A model generated the notes under the pieces. It was not told where the DNA came from, did not search any database, and worked only from the letters and a program-made list of their open reading frames with translations. Below, piece by piece: positions 1 through 6,829 of a DNA stretch of 13,680 bases. Position 1 is the stretch's first letter; every line of letters starts with the position of its first letter. The stretch is taken from positions 1-13,680 of the forward strand of contig JAHDFK010000028.1 of NCBI GenBank assembly GCA_020628175.1. Direction: 5' to 3'. Source of the stretch: Wenyingzhuangia sp. Lineage in GTDB: Bacteria; Bacteroidota; Bacteroidia; Flavobacteriales; Flavobacteriaceae. The position numbers and the translations under genes were made by a program.

Positions 1-75
1 AATTACTACCTTGCTTGTATATTAATCTTTGTAACGATTATTCAGGACGTCACAAACCTTGAGTTTCGTCAATAA
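1..75 (+). CDS. Possible 3' end of a + strand gene (membrane-segment C-terminus)
   Basis: Frame 1 is open from the first base to a TAA at 73-75, giving 24 residues. Most form one hydrophobic stretch (Leu, Ile, Val, Phe, Ala, Cys) that looks like the end of a membrane helix, followed by a short polar tail ending in Phe-Arg-Gln. The stop abuts the perfect terminator hairpin at 74-108, which is how genes commonly end in this window. The other two + frames are interrupted. The fragment is too short to assign a family, and a chance open frame of this length is quite possible. Confidence 0.4.
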   Translation, partial: NYYLACILIFVTIIQDVTNLEFRQ

Positions 76-108
76 AAAAGTCCAATGATAGAATCATTGG
101 ACTTTTTT
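74..108. terminator. Bidirectional intrinsic terminator
   Basis: A perfect 16-bp inverted repeat (arms 74-89 and 93-108) encloses a 3-nt loop. Each arm ends in six A or T bases, so it gives a U-tract on either strand. It separates the partial + strand gene ending at 75 from the minus-strand gene ending at 140 and probably stops both. Confidence 0.85.
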
Positions 109-139
109 ATTTATGAGGACGGACTAGTTGAAATTAAAA

Positions 140-463
140 TTATTTGTATTTTTTAATTTCAGCAGTTAATTGTTTAATGTTTGCTTTTTCTTTAGCAATA
201 GCTGTTTTATGAGCTGCTTTTTCTTTAGCAAAAGTTTCTGTAGCGGCTTTAAACTTATCTTGTGCTGCAGACATTCTATTACGAGCATCTGTTAATAAAG
301 TAGTGTTTGCTTTTACAATTCTTTCTTTTTCTAAATCGATTTTGCTTTTAGAGCTTTGAATTTGGTTTTCTAAGGGATTAGAAGATACAGCTTTTTCAGC
401 AACAGTTTGAGCGTTCATCGATACTGCACTTAGTAATACAGCTGCAAAAATAATTTTGTACAT
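140..463 (-). CDS. Small secreted coiled-coil protein, function unknown
   Basis: This is a 107-residue protein with a clear N-terminal signal peptide: Lys at position 3, a hydrophobic core at residues 4-15, and a likely signal peptidase I site after the Asn-Ala-Gln at 17-19. The rest, about residues 36-107, is rich in Lys, Glu, Ala and Gln with no Pro, and should form one long, possibly coiled-coil, helix ending in a basic tail. I do not recognise a catalytic motif or a named family. It is most likely a periplasmic or envelope-associated structural protein. The first Met is used because the signal peptide begins there. It appears to be a single-gene unit: a terminator lies on each side (74-108 and 664-700). 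No good promoter motif was found in the 200 bp upstream. Confidence 0.75.
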   Translation of the reverse strand: MYKIIFAAVLLSAVSMNAQTVAEKAVSSNPLENQIQSSKSKIDLEKERIVKANTTLLTDARNRMSAAQDKFKAATETFAKEKAAHKTAIAKEKANIKQLTAEIKKYK

Positions 464-663
464 GTTTTAGGGTATATTAATTATTAATTTATTGATTAGA
501 GAAATCTCTCTGTTTCTATAAAAATAAGTATTTTTTGTGAATTATTTCCTTAAATCAATAGCTCGTTGTATTAATTTATCTATTGTTATTTTTATAGTTT
601 TTTATGTTTTTTTTGTTTGGCTAATTAAATATTTGTCAACCTATGTTAATAACAAAAGTTAGT
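464..663. other. AT-rich upstream region of the coiled-coil protein gene
   Basis: No gene is seen here. The stretch should hold the minus-strand promoter and 5' leader of the gene starting at 463, but I found no exact TAnnTTTG on that strand. The only structure noted is a short inverted repeat at 498-509 (AGAGA, two bases, TCTCT). Confidence 0.4.
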
Positions 664-700
664 AACAAAAAAGCTCAGCAAAATGCTGAGCTTTTTTGTT
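664..700. terminator. Intrinsic terminator of the LysM gene, bidirectional in form
   Basis: A perfect 17-bp inverted repeat (arms 664-680 and 684-700, loop AAA) has a GCTCAGCA core flanked by A/T runs. It lies 17 bp beyond the stop of the minus-strand BON-LysM gene at 718. On that strand the arm ends in a T-rich run, as a terminator should. Confidence 0.88.
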
Positions 701-717
701 TTAAAAGTAGATGTGAA

Positions 718-1095
718 TTATAAGTTAGGAATAGTTAAAACTTGTCCTACTTTAATTACATCAGGATTAGATAAAACATCTGTATTTGCTTTAAATATAG
801 TGTTGTATAAACCAGCCTTACCGTAGTATTTTTTAGAAATACCTCCTAGTGTTTCTCCACTTACAACGGTGTGTACATGAAAAACAGAATCATCAGATAC
901 AGTAATATCTGCAACAATATCAGATGGGTTTTCACCTCCAACTTTTTTTATCTCATCCCATAATAAGTTTTTCTCATATGGAGTTGCTGCTTCACCTTTT
1001 ATATGTAAAGTGCTGTTTTCTTCTTTTACATCTCCGTTTTTTATGTTTAAGCTAGCACCTAAATCTAATACCGAGTTATATTTTTCTTTGACCAT
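718..1095 (-). CDS. BON-LysM domain protein (Kbp/YgaU-like)
   Basis: This 125-residue protein has two parts. Residues about 5-68 resemble a BON domain (a short alpha/beta fold that ends in a conserved DITV-type strand). Residues about 73-124 form one LysM domain with the usual SGETL...ISKKYYG...YNTIFKAN...IKVGQVLTIP pattern. This order and the LysM subtype match E. coli Kbp (YgaU, about 149 residues), which binds K+ and is cytoplasmic. Like Kbp, it has no signal peptide, so binding to periplasmic peptidoglycan is doubtful. I infer an ion-responsive or stress-related role, but the K+ function is transferred from the family and not shown here. It is a monocistronic minus-strand gene ended by the 664-700 hairpin, and it is head-to-head with a large secreted LysM protein. 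Confidence 0.85.
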   Translation of the reverse strand: MVKEKYNSVLDLGASLNIKNGDVKEENSTLHIKGEAATPYEKNLLWDEIKKVGGENPSDIVADITVSDDSVFHVHTVVSGETLGGISKKYYGKAGLYNTIFKANTDVLSNPDVIKVGQVLTIPNL

Positions 1096-1428
1096 TGTTT
1101 TGTTGTTTTAGTTAAAATCTATCCCTAAATTAAGGATTCATTTTGTTTTATGCTAGCATAGTGATTAAAAAAAATGGTATTCATTTTTAACAATTTGATT
1201 TGAAGCTTTTTTAGAATTGATGTTTCTCGCTTTCTGGAAATAAGAATGTTTATAAGAACCGTAGAATTCTAATGTTTAAATAAATTTTAATTAAGATATT
1301 GTTTCATCTTTCAAATGCATAAAAGTTGTAACTGTTGTTAATAGTATAGAATAAAAAAAATGACTTTTGTCAAGTGTTAGAATTGGTATAATATATGTAG
1401 TTTTGTTTATTATAAGTTTTTTACGATT
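1096..1428. other. 333-bp divergent intergenic region between two LysM genes
   Basis: No convincing gene is seen. The region must carry promoters for both the minus-strand BON-LysM gene and the + strand multi-LysM gene. A TAnnTTTG element sits at 1398-1405 for the latter. A perfect 12-bp palindrome (TATGCTAGCATA, 1149-1160) lies 54 bp upstream of the BON-LysM start and could be an operator, though it may be chance. Another short palindrome is at 1262-1271 (TAGAATTCTA). The remainder is AT-rich without clear structure. Confidence 0.5.
1398..1405 (+). promoter_or_regulatory. Putative Bacteroidota -7 promoter element (TAGTTTTG)
   Basis: TAGTTTTG matches the TAnnTTTG consensus and lies 23 bp before the ATG of the multi-LysM gene. 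No TTG stands at the usual distance upstream, so only the -7 half is supported. Confidence 0.45.
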
Positions 1429-3555
1429 ATGAGAATATATAAGTTTTTAGTACTTTTTTTATTATTGATAAGCTATTCACTATCTGCACAAGAGCAGGAG
1501 ACTTACAAGGTGAAAAAGGGTGAGACTTTAAAAGATGTAGCAGACAAATTTGGAGTTAGTTACATAAAACTTTTGAGAGAAAATAAAGGAATTTCTAAAA
1601 AACCAAAAATAGATACTGAAGTTGTGATACCCGGTAGTAAGTTTGTGGTTAGAAAAAAGAAACCTGTTGATGTGAGAGACACAGCAGCGATTAAATTTCC
1701 TAAAATAGTAGCTAGCAATAATGCTGTTCATACAGTAAAACCCAAAGAAACATTGTACAGTTTGTCTAAACAGTATGGAATACCCATGGCAGATTTGATA
1801 AAGAAGAATACGTTTCTATCAGAAAATGGTTTAAAAATAGGGCAAGTATTAGAAATCCCAACCAAAACAACAACAGTAGGAGAGAAGACAGGGCAAACGC
1901 ATACAACACTACCTAAAGAAACGTTATACTCTATTTCTAAAAAATATGAAGTAGATTTAAAAGACTTAACAACTTTAAATAAAGAAACATTGGCCAATGG
2001 ATTAAGTATTGGCGATGTACTTAAAATACCTAGTAGGGTAGAAAAAGTAAAGAGTTTAAAAGAGAATGAACATTTAATTTTAAGCGGAGAGACTTTATAT
2101 AGTATTTCTAGAAAATATGGTATTAGTGTTGCTGAACTACAAGAAGCGAATCATAATTTAGAAGCAGATAGTTTGGTTGTAGGTAGAGCAATTGCGTTAC
2201 CAGGAAAAGTTATTGAGAAAACAAAAAACAATATCAATCCTATTTATAAAGAAATTCCGATTTATAAAAAGGTAAATAATAAAGACGAAGTTTATAAGTT
2301 AATTGCAAAAACAGGAATCAGTAGAGACTCATTAGTTTCTATCAATCCTTATTTTGATTCGATTGTAGAAAATGGAGGGGACTTACTTTTAGGTTTCGGA
2401 AAAGAGAATGTTTTATTTACAAAAGAAGAAACATTTACAGATTCTATAGTGAATGGAACTAATGTAAACACATTATTAATGTTGCCTTTTAATTTTAAGC
2501 AGAATGATTCTTTGTCTGCAAAGACACTTTTTTCTAGCAAAAACGGTTTGCCAGCAATGGTTGCAGATTTCTATATGGGGGCAAAAATGGCTATAGATTC
2601 TTTAGAAAGACAAGGTGTAAATGTAAATTTAACTCCTGTTGATACCGAAAAATCAGTTCATATTTTAAAAGAAAAAATAAGTTACCTTAAGGCATCCACA
2701 CCCGATGTGATTGTTGGACCATTGTATACTGACAATGTGAAATATGTTGCTACACAGTTTTCAGAAACACCTATTTACTATCCTATATATTCTAAAAAAC
2801 AACAAAGTCTTTCTGCAAGTAACGTGATTAAAACAGCTCCAGAAAAAGGATTGTATAAAAGCGCCATCAAATCTTTTATCAAAGAAAATAGAAAAGGAGA
2901 ACATTTGGTTTTAGTTGGTTTGAAAGAAAATAAATTAGAATTAGAAAGACTAAAAAAAGAATTTATTAAAAAAGATGCTGCCGGTTTACCTATAAAAGAT
3001 GATGTAAAAATACTAGCGCTAGAAAAAGAATACATAGAAAGCGAAAGTTTTTTAGAAAGTATCAAACTAGAAAAAGGAAACTGGATTTTGGTAACAGAAG
3101 ACAAAAACGTTATCGTGTCTGATGTTTTTAATAATATTAAATCAATTCCAAAAGATTCTATTTTAGATACGCCTGTGCGTGTTTTATCTTATCAGAAAAC
3201 AAGTTATGCTGGCGAGAAAATACCTTACAACGTATTGGCAAAATACAATTATACTTACAGTACGGGAGAAGTTGAGTATTTAGATATATTAAATACCAAT
3301 TTCGAAAAACGTTTTTTAAAGGTGTATAACAACTATCCTAGTGAGATGGCTTTAAGAGGTTTTTCGGTAACTTATGATGCTATTGTAAGATTTTTAAAAG
3401 AAGACGCTCCAGATAGATTTAAAGCGAGTAATAGATATAGGCAAATTTTTTATTACGAAGGAAAATCTGTGGCAAAAAATAAAAACAGAGCAGTTTTTGT
3501 AAACGCAATTACAAATAAAAAAGACAAAGGTTTACAAATAGTTAGGTTACGATAG
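1429..3555 (+). CDS. Secreted multi-LysM protein with PBP-like C-terminal domain
   Basis: This 708-residue exported protein has a signal peptide at residues 1-20 (cleavage near Ser-Ala-Gln). Four LysM repeats follow at about 25-68, 100-144, 157-201 and 214-258, each with the (K/S)xETL...(L/I)SxKYxx...L...N...L..G..L.IP pattern. A fifth, degenerate repeat spans about 276-322. Residues about 345-700 resemble a type-1 periplasmic binding protein domain, as in LppC/LpoA or Leu-binding receptors: a region around 375-392 that recalls the start of the receptor fold (VADFYMGAKMAID), and VDTEKS...PDVIVGPLYTDNVK at about 404-438. LysM should anchor it to peptidoglycan. The PBP-like domain may sense a ligand or act as a cell-wall synthesis cofactor rather than serve transport, since no ABC transporter genes adjoin it. 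Flavobacterial homologues are often named LysM-containing ABC substrate-binding proteins. Its end overlaps the opposing SDR gene by 9 bp. Confidence 0.88.
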   Translation: MRIYKFLVLFLLLISYSLSAQEQETYKVKKGETLKDVADKFGVSYIKLLRENKGISKKPKIDTEVVIPGSKFVVRKKKPVDVRDTAAIKFPKIVASNNAVHTVKPKETLYSLSKQYGIPMADLIKKNTFLSENGLKIGQVLEIPTKTTTVGEKTGQTHTTLPKETLYSISKKYEVDLKDLTTLNKETLANGLSIGDVLKIPSRVEKVKSLKENEHLILSGETLYSISRKYGISVAELQEANHNLEADSLVVGRAIALPGKVIEKTKNNINPIYKEIPIYKKVNNKDEVYKLIAKTGISRDSLVSINPYFDSIVENGGDLLLGFGKENVLFTKEETFTDSIVNGTNVNTLLMLPFNFKQNDSLSAKTLFSSKNGLPAMVADFYMGAKMAIDSLERQGVNVNLTPVDTEKSVHILKEKISYLKASTPDVIVGPLYTDNVKYVATQFSETPIYYPIYSKKQQSLSASNVIKTAPEKGLYKSAIKSFIKENRKGEHLVLVGLKENKLELERLKKEFIKKDAAGLPIKDDVKILALEKEYIESESFLESIKLEKGNWILVTEDKNVIVSDVFNNIKSIPKDSILDTPVRVLSYQKTSYAGEKIPYNVLAKYNYTYSTGEVEYLDILNTNFEKRFLKVYNNYPSEMALRGFSVTYDAIVRFLKEDAPDRFKASNRYRQIFYYEGKSVAKNKNRAVFVNAITNKKDKGLQIVRLR

Positions 3556-4545
3556 CTTACTGGCTATTTGCTGTAGTACAGTATGAAAAGGAGTATAGTT
3601 AAAAGCTATACTCTTTTTTATTTTTTCTCCGTTGTATTTTTTTGTGTTGTGGGCAGCTCGAGAGCTAAATTTATAGAAACCAAAATCAACAGTTCTAAAA
3701 CTTATAAGGTTTACAAAGCTATTTATACGCCATAAAACCTCTGTAACAAATTTACTTACTTGTAGTGTAGGCGTTTTTGTGTTAAGTTGTTTTGCAATCG
3801 AGCCAAAAGTATCTTTATAGCTTTTGTTTTCTGCAACCAAAATAAAACGTTCATTTTTTATATCAGAATTCATAAGTGCAATCATTGCAGTAACAACATC
3901 TACCACACCAACAACACCTGTGGCACCTTTTGTGTAAAAAGGAAATCCTTTTTGTATTTGTTTAAAGAGTTTGCTGGTGTTTGCGTTCCATACTCCAAAA
4001 CCAAATATAACTCCAGGGTTTACAATAACTACCGGAATTCCTTCTTGAGAGGCACGCCATACTTCCATTTCGCCTCCATATTTACTAATACTGTAATCGC
4101 TATGGTTTTCTTCAGGATTCCATTCGCAAGTTTCATCAAGATATTCTGTTCCTGGTTTTTTAGAAAGTGTAGCTATAGAACTTACATAACACAACTTTTT
4201 TATATTGTTGCTAACACAAAGGTTTACAATATTAGCAGTTCCTTCTATATTTATTTTATGTAAAAGAGCGCTGTCTTTTGAAGCAAAAGAAACCATGGCA
4301 GCTGCATGGTATACATGCGTTATATTCTCAAAAGCAATACTCAATTCTGTTAGATCACAAATATCTGCCTTTTTCCAGATAATATTCTTGTAGTTGTTTG
4401 CGTTTCCGTACAGTTCAAAAATTTCTTTTGTATTGTTTAGAGTTGTTTGATTTCTATAAATAGCAACCACCTTCGTGTTGTTTTTACATAAATTATATAA
4501 CAAATGTGCTCCAACTAAACCTGTACCTCCTGTAACTAATATCAT
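3547..4545 (-). CDS. NAD(P)-dependent epimerase/dehydratase (extended SDR)
   Basis: This is a 332-residue extended short-chain dehydrogenase/reductase with a Rossmann fold at the N-terminus. The dinucleotide motif TGGTGLVGAHL is at residues 5-15, a DI(C)D near 61-64 is the usual adenine-contact position, and VSS is at 121-123. The catalytic Tyr-x-x-x-Lys is Tyr151-Lys155 (YSISK). The overall pattern is closest to the dihydroflavonol-4-reductase / 3-beta-hydroxysteroid dehydrogenase-like branch. That branch acts on many substrates, so none can be named; sugar nucleotide, aldehyde or lipid substrates are all possible. The N-terminus starts directly at the Rossmann beta-strand, as expected, so the Met at 4545 is secure. 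The gene is convergent with the LysM gene and divergent from the folate gene. The last codons carry the neighbour's terminator hairpin. Confidence 0.87.
   Translation of the reverse strand: MILVTGGTGLVGAHLLYNLCKNNTKVVAIYRNQTTLNNTKEIFELYGNANNYKNIIWKKADICDLTELSIAFENITHVYHAAAMVSFASKDSALLHKINIEGTANIVNLCVSNNIKKLCYVSSIATLSKKPGTEYLDETCEWNPEENHSDYSISKYGGEMEVWRASQEGIPVVIVNPGVIFGFGVWNANTSKLFKQIQKGFPFYTKGATGVVGVVDVVTAMIALMNSDIKNERFILVAENKSYKDTFGSIAKQLNTKTPTLQVSKFVTEVLWRINSFVNLISFRTVDFGFYKFSSRAAHNTKKYNGEKIKKSIAFNYTPFHTVLQQIASKLS
3586..3622 (+). terminator. Intrinsic terminator inside the opposing coding sequence
   Basis: An inverted repeat pairs 3586-3600 with 3604-3618 (15 bp, two G-U pairs, GAGTATAG/CTATACTC core), followed by a T run on the + strand. 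It lies 30 bp after the stop of the multi-LysM gene but within the last 25 codons of the minus-strand SDR gene. In the minus direction the trailing bases (CCTTTTC) are a poor U-tract, so it should mainly stop + strand transcripts. Confidence 0.65.
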
Positions 4546-4582
4546 AGCTCGAAATTAATCAATTTTGGGAGAATTTAATTGT

Positions 4583-4590
4583 TAATTTTG
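4583..4590 (+). promoter_or_regulatory. Putative -7 promoter element (TAATTTTG)
   Basis: TAATTTTG fits TAnnTTTG and is 19 bp before the ATG of the cyclo-ligase gene. A TTG at 4565-4567 is upstream, but only 15 bp away, shorter than the usual spacing. The implied transcript has a very short leader. Confidence 0.5.
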
Positions 4591-4609
4591 TGTTTCAAAG
4601 TTTTTTAAA

Positions 4610-5179
4610 ATGATTAAAAAAGACCTTAGGTTAAAGTATAAAAAATTGAGAAGTGCTTTAGAGGATGATGTTATAGAAACCCAAAGTATTCATATAGCGA
4701 ATCAATTGTTGAAATTAGATATTTGGGAGAAAACATATTATCATTTGTATTTAAGTATTTCGAATCATAAAGAAATAAACACAGAACATTTTTTACATAT
4801 TTTATTTGCGAAAAACAAAGAAGTTGTTGTTTCTAAATCAAATTTTAAAAACAATAGCTTGTCTCATTTTTTGTTAACCGAAAATACGAAGCTAAAAGTA
4901 AATAGTTATGGTATACCCGAGCCAGAAAATGGTTTGCCAGTACCCGAAAATATGATAGAGGTTGTATTCGTACCTTTGTTAGCTTTTGATAAAAAAGGAA
5001 ATAGGGTGGGCTATGGCAAAGGGTTTTATGATGACTTTTTAAAAAAATGTTCTAAAAACACCCTAAAAATAGGTTGTTCTTTTTTTGAAGCAGAAACGTT
5101 AATTACAGATACAAGAAAAGAAGACATAGCGCTTGATTATTGTGTAACACCTACTAAAATATATAGATTTAATGAATAA
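4610..5179 (+). CDS. 5-formyltetrahydrofolate cyclo-ligase
   Basis: The enzyme converts 5-formyltetrahydrofolate plus ATP to 5,10-methenyltetrahydrofolate, returning a dead-end folate to the one-carbon pool in the cytoplasm. The 189-residue length fits the family (E. coli YgfA/Fau, human MTHFS). The diagnostic C-terminal signature NRVGYGKGFYD is at residues 131-141, preceded by the VPLLAFDKKG strand-loop at 121-130. The basic N-terminus (KKDLRLKYKKLR) is the usual start, which supports the Met at 4610. A conserved IPEP-type segment is at 102-105. It is the first gene of a two-gene unit and overlaps the HD-domain gene by 8 bp, so the two are probably translated in a coupled way. The head-to-head gap to the SDR gene is 64 bp. 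I see no truncation. Confidence 0.93.
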   Translation: MIKKDLRLKYKKLRSALEDDVIETQSIHIANQLLKLDIWEKTYYHLYLSISNHKEINTEHFLHILFAKNKEVVVSKSNFKNNSLSHFLLTENTKLKVNSYGIPEPENGLPVPENMIEVVFVPLLAFDKKGNRVGYGKGFYDDFLKKCSKNTLKIGCSFFEAETLITDTRKEDIALDYCVTPTKIYRFNE

Positions 5180-5822
5180 TTATTTAGTAAACAATACCAT
5201 TGCCTTTGTAAAAAAGGAACTGCAAAATGCCGAAGGAGGACATGATTGGTTTCATGTAGAGCGTGTGTATAAAAACAGTTTGTTGTTAGCCAAGTCAGAA
5301 AACTGTAATACTACTATTGTAATTCTAGGCGCATTGCTGCATGATATTGCCGATTCTAAGTTTCACAATGGAGACGAAACTATTGGACCTAAAAAAGCAG
5401 TAGAATTTTTAAAAACACAAGGTGTAGATAATAATGTAATAGTTCATGTTGTGAAAATTATAGAAAATATATCTTTTAAAGGAGGAAAAGAAAAACAATT
5501 GTTTCGTTCAAATGAATTAGATGTTGTGCAAGATGCAGATAGGTTAGATGCTTTAGGAGCTATTGGGATTGCAAGAACCTTTAATTATGGTGGTTTTAAA
5601 AACAGAGAAATCTATAATCCTGAAATTAAACCAGACTTAAATATGTTTAAAGAGCAGTATAAAAAAAGTACTGCACCCTCAATAAATCATTTTTACGAAA
5701 AGCTATTGTTGTTAAAAGATAGAATGAATACCAAAACAGGAAAAAAAATAGCAGAACAAAGACATCAGTTTATGCAATTGTATTTAGAGCAATTTTATAA
5801 GGAGTGGGATGGAGAAGTTTAA
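5172..5822 (+). CDS. HD-domain phosphohydrolase (YpgQ-like)
   Basis: This 216-residue soluble protein carries the HD metal-binding pattern: His28 (in GGHDWFHVERV), the His57-Asp58 pair (ALLHDIADSKF) and a distal Asp in QDADRLDALGAIGIAR (residues 120-135). The last segment is characteristic of the YpgQ/YedJ-type subgroup, whose B. subtilis member has been reported as a nucleotide pyrophosphohydrolase. The family hydrolyses phosphate or diphosphate esters using two divalent metals; the substrate here is unknown. It starts inside the end of the cyclo-ligase gene (8-bp overlap, different frame), which argues for co-expression, but no direct folate role follows from that. All key metal ligands are present. 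It is followed by hairpins that probably end the transcript. Confidence 0.9.
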   Translation: MNNYLVNNTIAFVKKELQNAEGGHDWFHVERVYKNSLLLAKSENCNTTIVILGALLHDIADSKFHNGDETIGPKKAVEFLKTQGVDNNVIVHVVKIIENISFKGGKEKQLFRSNELDVVQDADRLDALGAIGIARTFNYGGFKNREIYNPEIKPDLNMFKEQYKKSTAPSINHFYEKLLLLKDRMNTKTGKKIAEQRHQFMQLYLEQFYKEWDGEV

Positions 5823-5859
5823 AATGTAAGTTGTAAGTAAAACACTCTACCAATTAGGT

Positions 5860-5884
5860 AATTAAGATACGTCTTAATTTTTTT
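5860..5884 (+). terminator. Weak AT-rich terminator hairpin
   Basis: An 8-bp perfect stem (AATTAAGA at 5860-5867, TCTTAATT at 5872-5879) has a TACG loop and is followed by T residues to 5884. It lies 37 bp past the stop of the HD gene. The stem is AT-rich, so on its own it would be leaky. Confidence 0.5.
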
Positions 5885-5894
5885 CAGATAGATT

Positions 5895-5935
5895 TCCTCC
5901 TGTTTTCACTAGCATACAAAATAGGAGGATTTTTT
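5895..5935 (+). terminator. Main terminator of the folate/HD unit
   Basis: The stem pairs 5895-5906 with 5918-5929 (CCTCCT core, one G-U pair) around an 11-nt loop. The T run at 5930-5935 follows directly. It is oriented for + strand transcripts from the gene ending at 5822. Confidence 0.75.
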
Positions 5936-6009
5936 GTAAGGAAGTAAAGTTTGTAACGTCTACATGAATAGTTGAGACTTTCTTAACATTTTTTTATAGC
6001 ATTTTTTTT

Positions 6010-6052
6010 CTCCGATACTTTGAACTGTTTAGAGTATCGGAGTTTTTATTTT
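6010..6052 (+). terminator. Third + oriented terminator-like hairpin
   Basis: CTCCGATACT (6010-6019) pairs with AGTATCGGAG (6033-6042), with further weak pairing inside. On the + strand it is followed by T-rich sequence. On the minus strand it is followed by A's, so it is not a normal U-tract terminator for the SCO gene that ends 4 bp away at 6046. It may catch readthrough, or end a small transcript that begins after 5935. Confidence 0.6.
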
Positions 6053-6717
6053 TTAGCAAGTAATAAGTAAATATCATCTATAGCTTTAGCTACTTCTTGC
6101 TTGTTAGTACCATCATAAAAACCTCGAATTCTCTTTTTAGCATCCACTAAAATAAATTGCTCTGTGTGTATAAAATCTTGTACACCTCCGTCTCCTTCAT
6201 CCAAAACAGCAAAATAATTTTTTCTTGCCAATCGGTAAATTTCTTTTTTGTTTCCAGTGGTTATGTGCCATTTTCCTGCAATAGCTCCATGCTTTTGGGC
6301 GTACGTTTTTAAAACAGGTACACTGTCCATTATGGGAGTTACAGAATGCGATAAAAACTTAATTCGATTGTTATTCTTAAATTCATTTTGCAAAACAGCC
6401 ATATTAGTGGTCATTACAGGACAAATAGTACCGCATCGAGTAAAAAAGAAATCGGCAACATATATTTTATTTTCAAAGTTTTGTTGCGTAATGGTATTAC
6501 CTTCTTGGTCTGTTAAACGAAATTGACCAATTGTGTGATTTTTTGACTTATTTAAAAGACTTTCATCTACCAACCTTGGATTTATATCAATAGGATTATA
6601 TATTGGCAAAGAATTTGCTTTGCTGTTTAGATGATATAAATAGGTTATAGTTATGGAAGACAAAATCCCCATAGCAATAAAGGTGTATTTAGATTTTGCA
6701 AAAAAGTTTAAATTCAT
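6046..6717 (-). CDS. SCO1/SenC-family copper/thiol protein
   Basis: With the start at 6717 this is a 223-residue membrane-anchored protein: one hydrophobic N-terminal segment (about residues 12-29) and a thioredoxin-fold domain outside the membrane. The family copper ligands are present: Cys95 and Cys99 in CGTICP and His184 in FIHTEQF. SCO proteins deliver copper to, or reduce, the CuA site of cytochrome c oxidase; some act as general thiol reductases. No oxidase gene is in the window, so the partner is unknown. The frame is open to another Met at 6747, but the extra ten residues would precede the anchor, and a good minus-strand -7 element (6732-6739) lies inside that stretch. I therefore prefer 6717. 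It is divergent from rseP. Confidence 0.9.
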   Translation of the reverse strand: MNLNFFAKSKYTFIAMGILSSITITYLYHLNSKANSLPIYNPIDINPRLVDESLLNKSKNHTIGQFRLTDQEGNTITQQNFENKIYVADFFFTRCGTICPVMTTNMAVLQNEFKNNNRIKFLSHSVTPIMDSVPVLKTYAQKHGAIAGKWHITTGNKKEIYRLARKNYFAVLDEGDGGVQDFIHTEQFILVDAKKRIRGFYDGTNKQEVAKAIDDIYLLLAKK

Positions 6718-6731
6718 GTTCAAAATTTCAT

Positions 6732-6739
6732 CAAAGTTA
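6732..6739 (-). promoter_or_regulatory. Putative -7 element for the SCO gene (TAACTTTG)
   Basis: Read on the minus strand, CAAAGTTA is TAACTTTG, a match to TAnnTTTG, 14 bp before the preferred ATG at 6717. If used, transcription would begin downstream of the alternative ATG at 6747 and exclude it. Confidence 0.5.
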
Positions 6740-6791
6740 CAAAGCATTTAAGAAACTACGGTTAAAAAATATGAACACATAATTAAAGTTG

Positions 6792-6799
6792 TACATTTG
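6792..6799 (+). promoter_or_regulatory. Putative -7 element for rseP (TACATTTG)
   Basis: TACATTTG matches TAnnTTTG and is 30 bp before the rseP ATG. No clear TTG is at the -33 position. It shares a short divergent region with the SCO promoter candidate. Confidence 0.55.
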
Positions 6800-6829
6800 T
6801 TCGACTTTTAAAAAAGATTAAAAATTTAC

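Noticed and set aside
1429..2210. LysM repeats considered as a phage endolysin or lysis module
   Set aside because: There is no hydrolase domain, holin or other phage gene. The protein has its own signal peptide and a binding-protein-like C-terminus.
2778..3104. A 108-codon minus-strand open frame within the multi-LysM gene
   Set aside because: It is Ser/Phe-rich antisense sequence with no recognisable domain, opposite a supported coding region.
3787..4263. A 158-codon open frame on the + strand opposite the SDR gene
   Set aside because: The product is rich in Phe, Cys, Asn and Tyr with no domain, as expected from the antisense of an AT-rich gene. The minus-strand SDR has clear Rossmann and YxxxK motifs.
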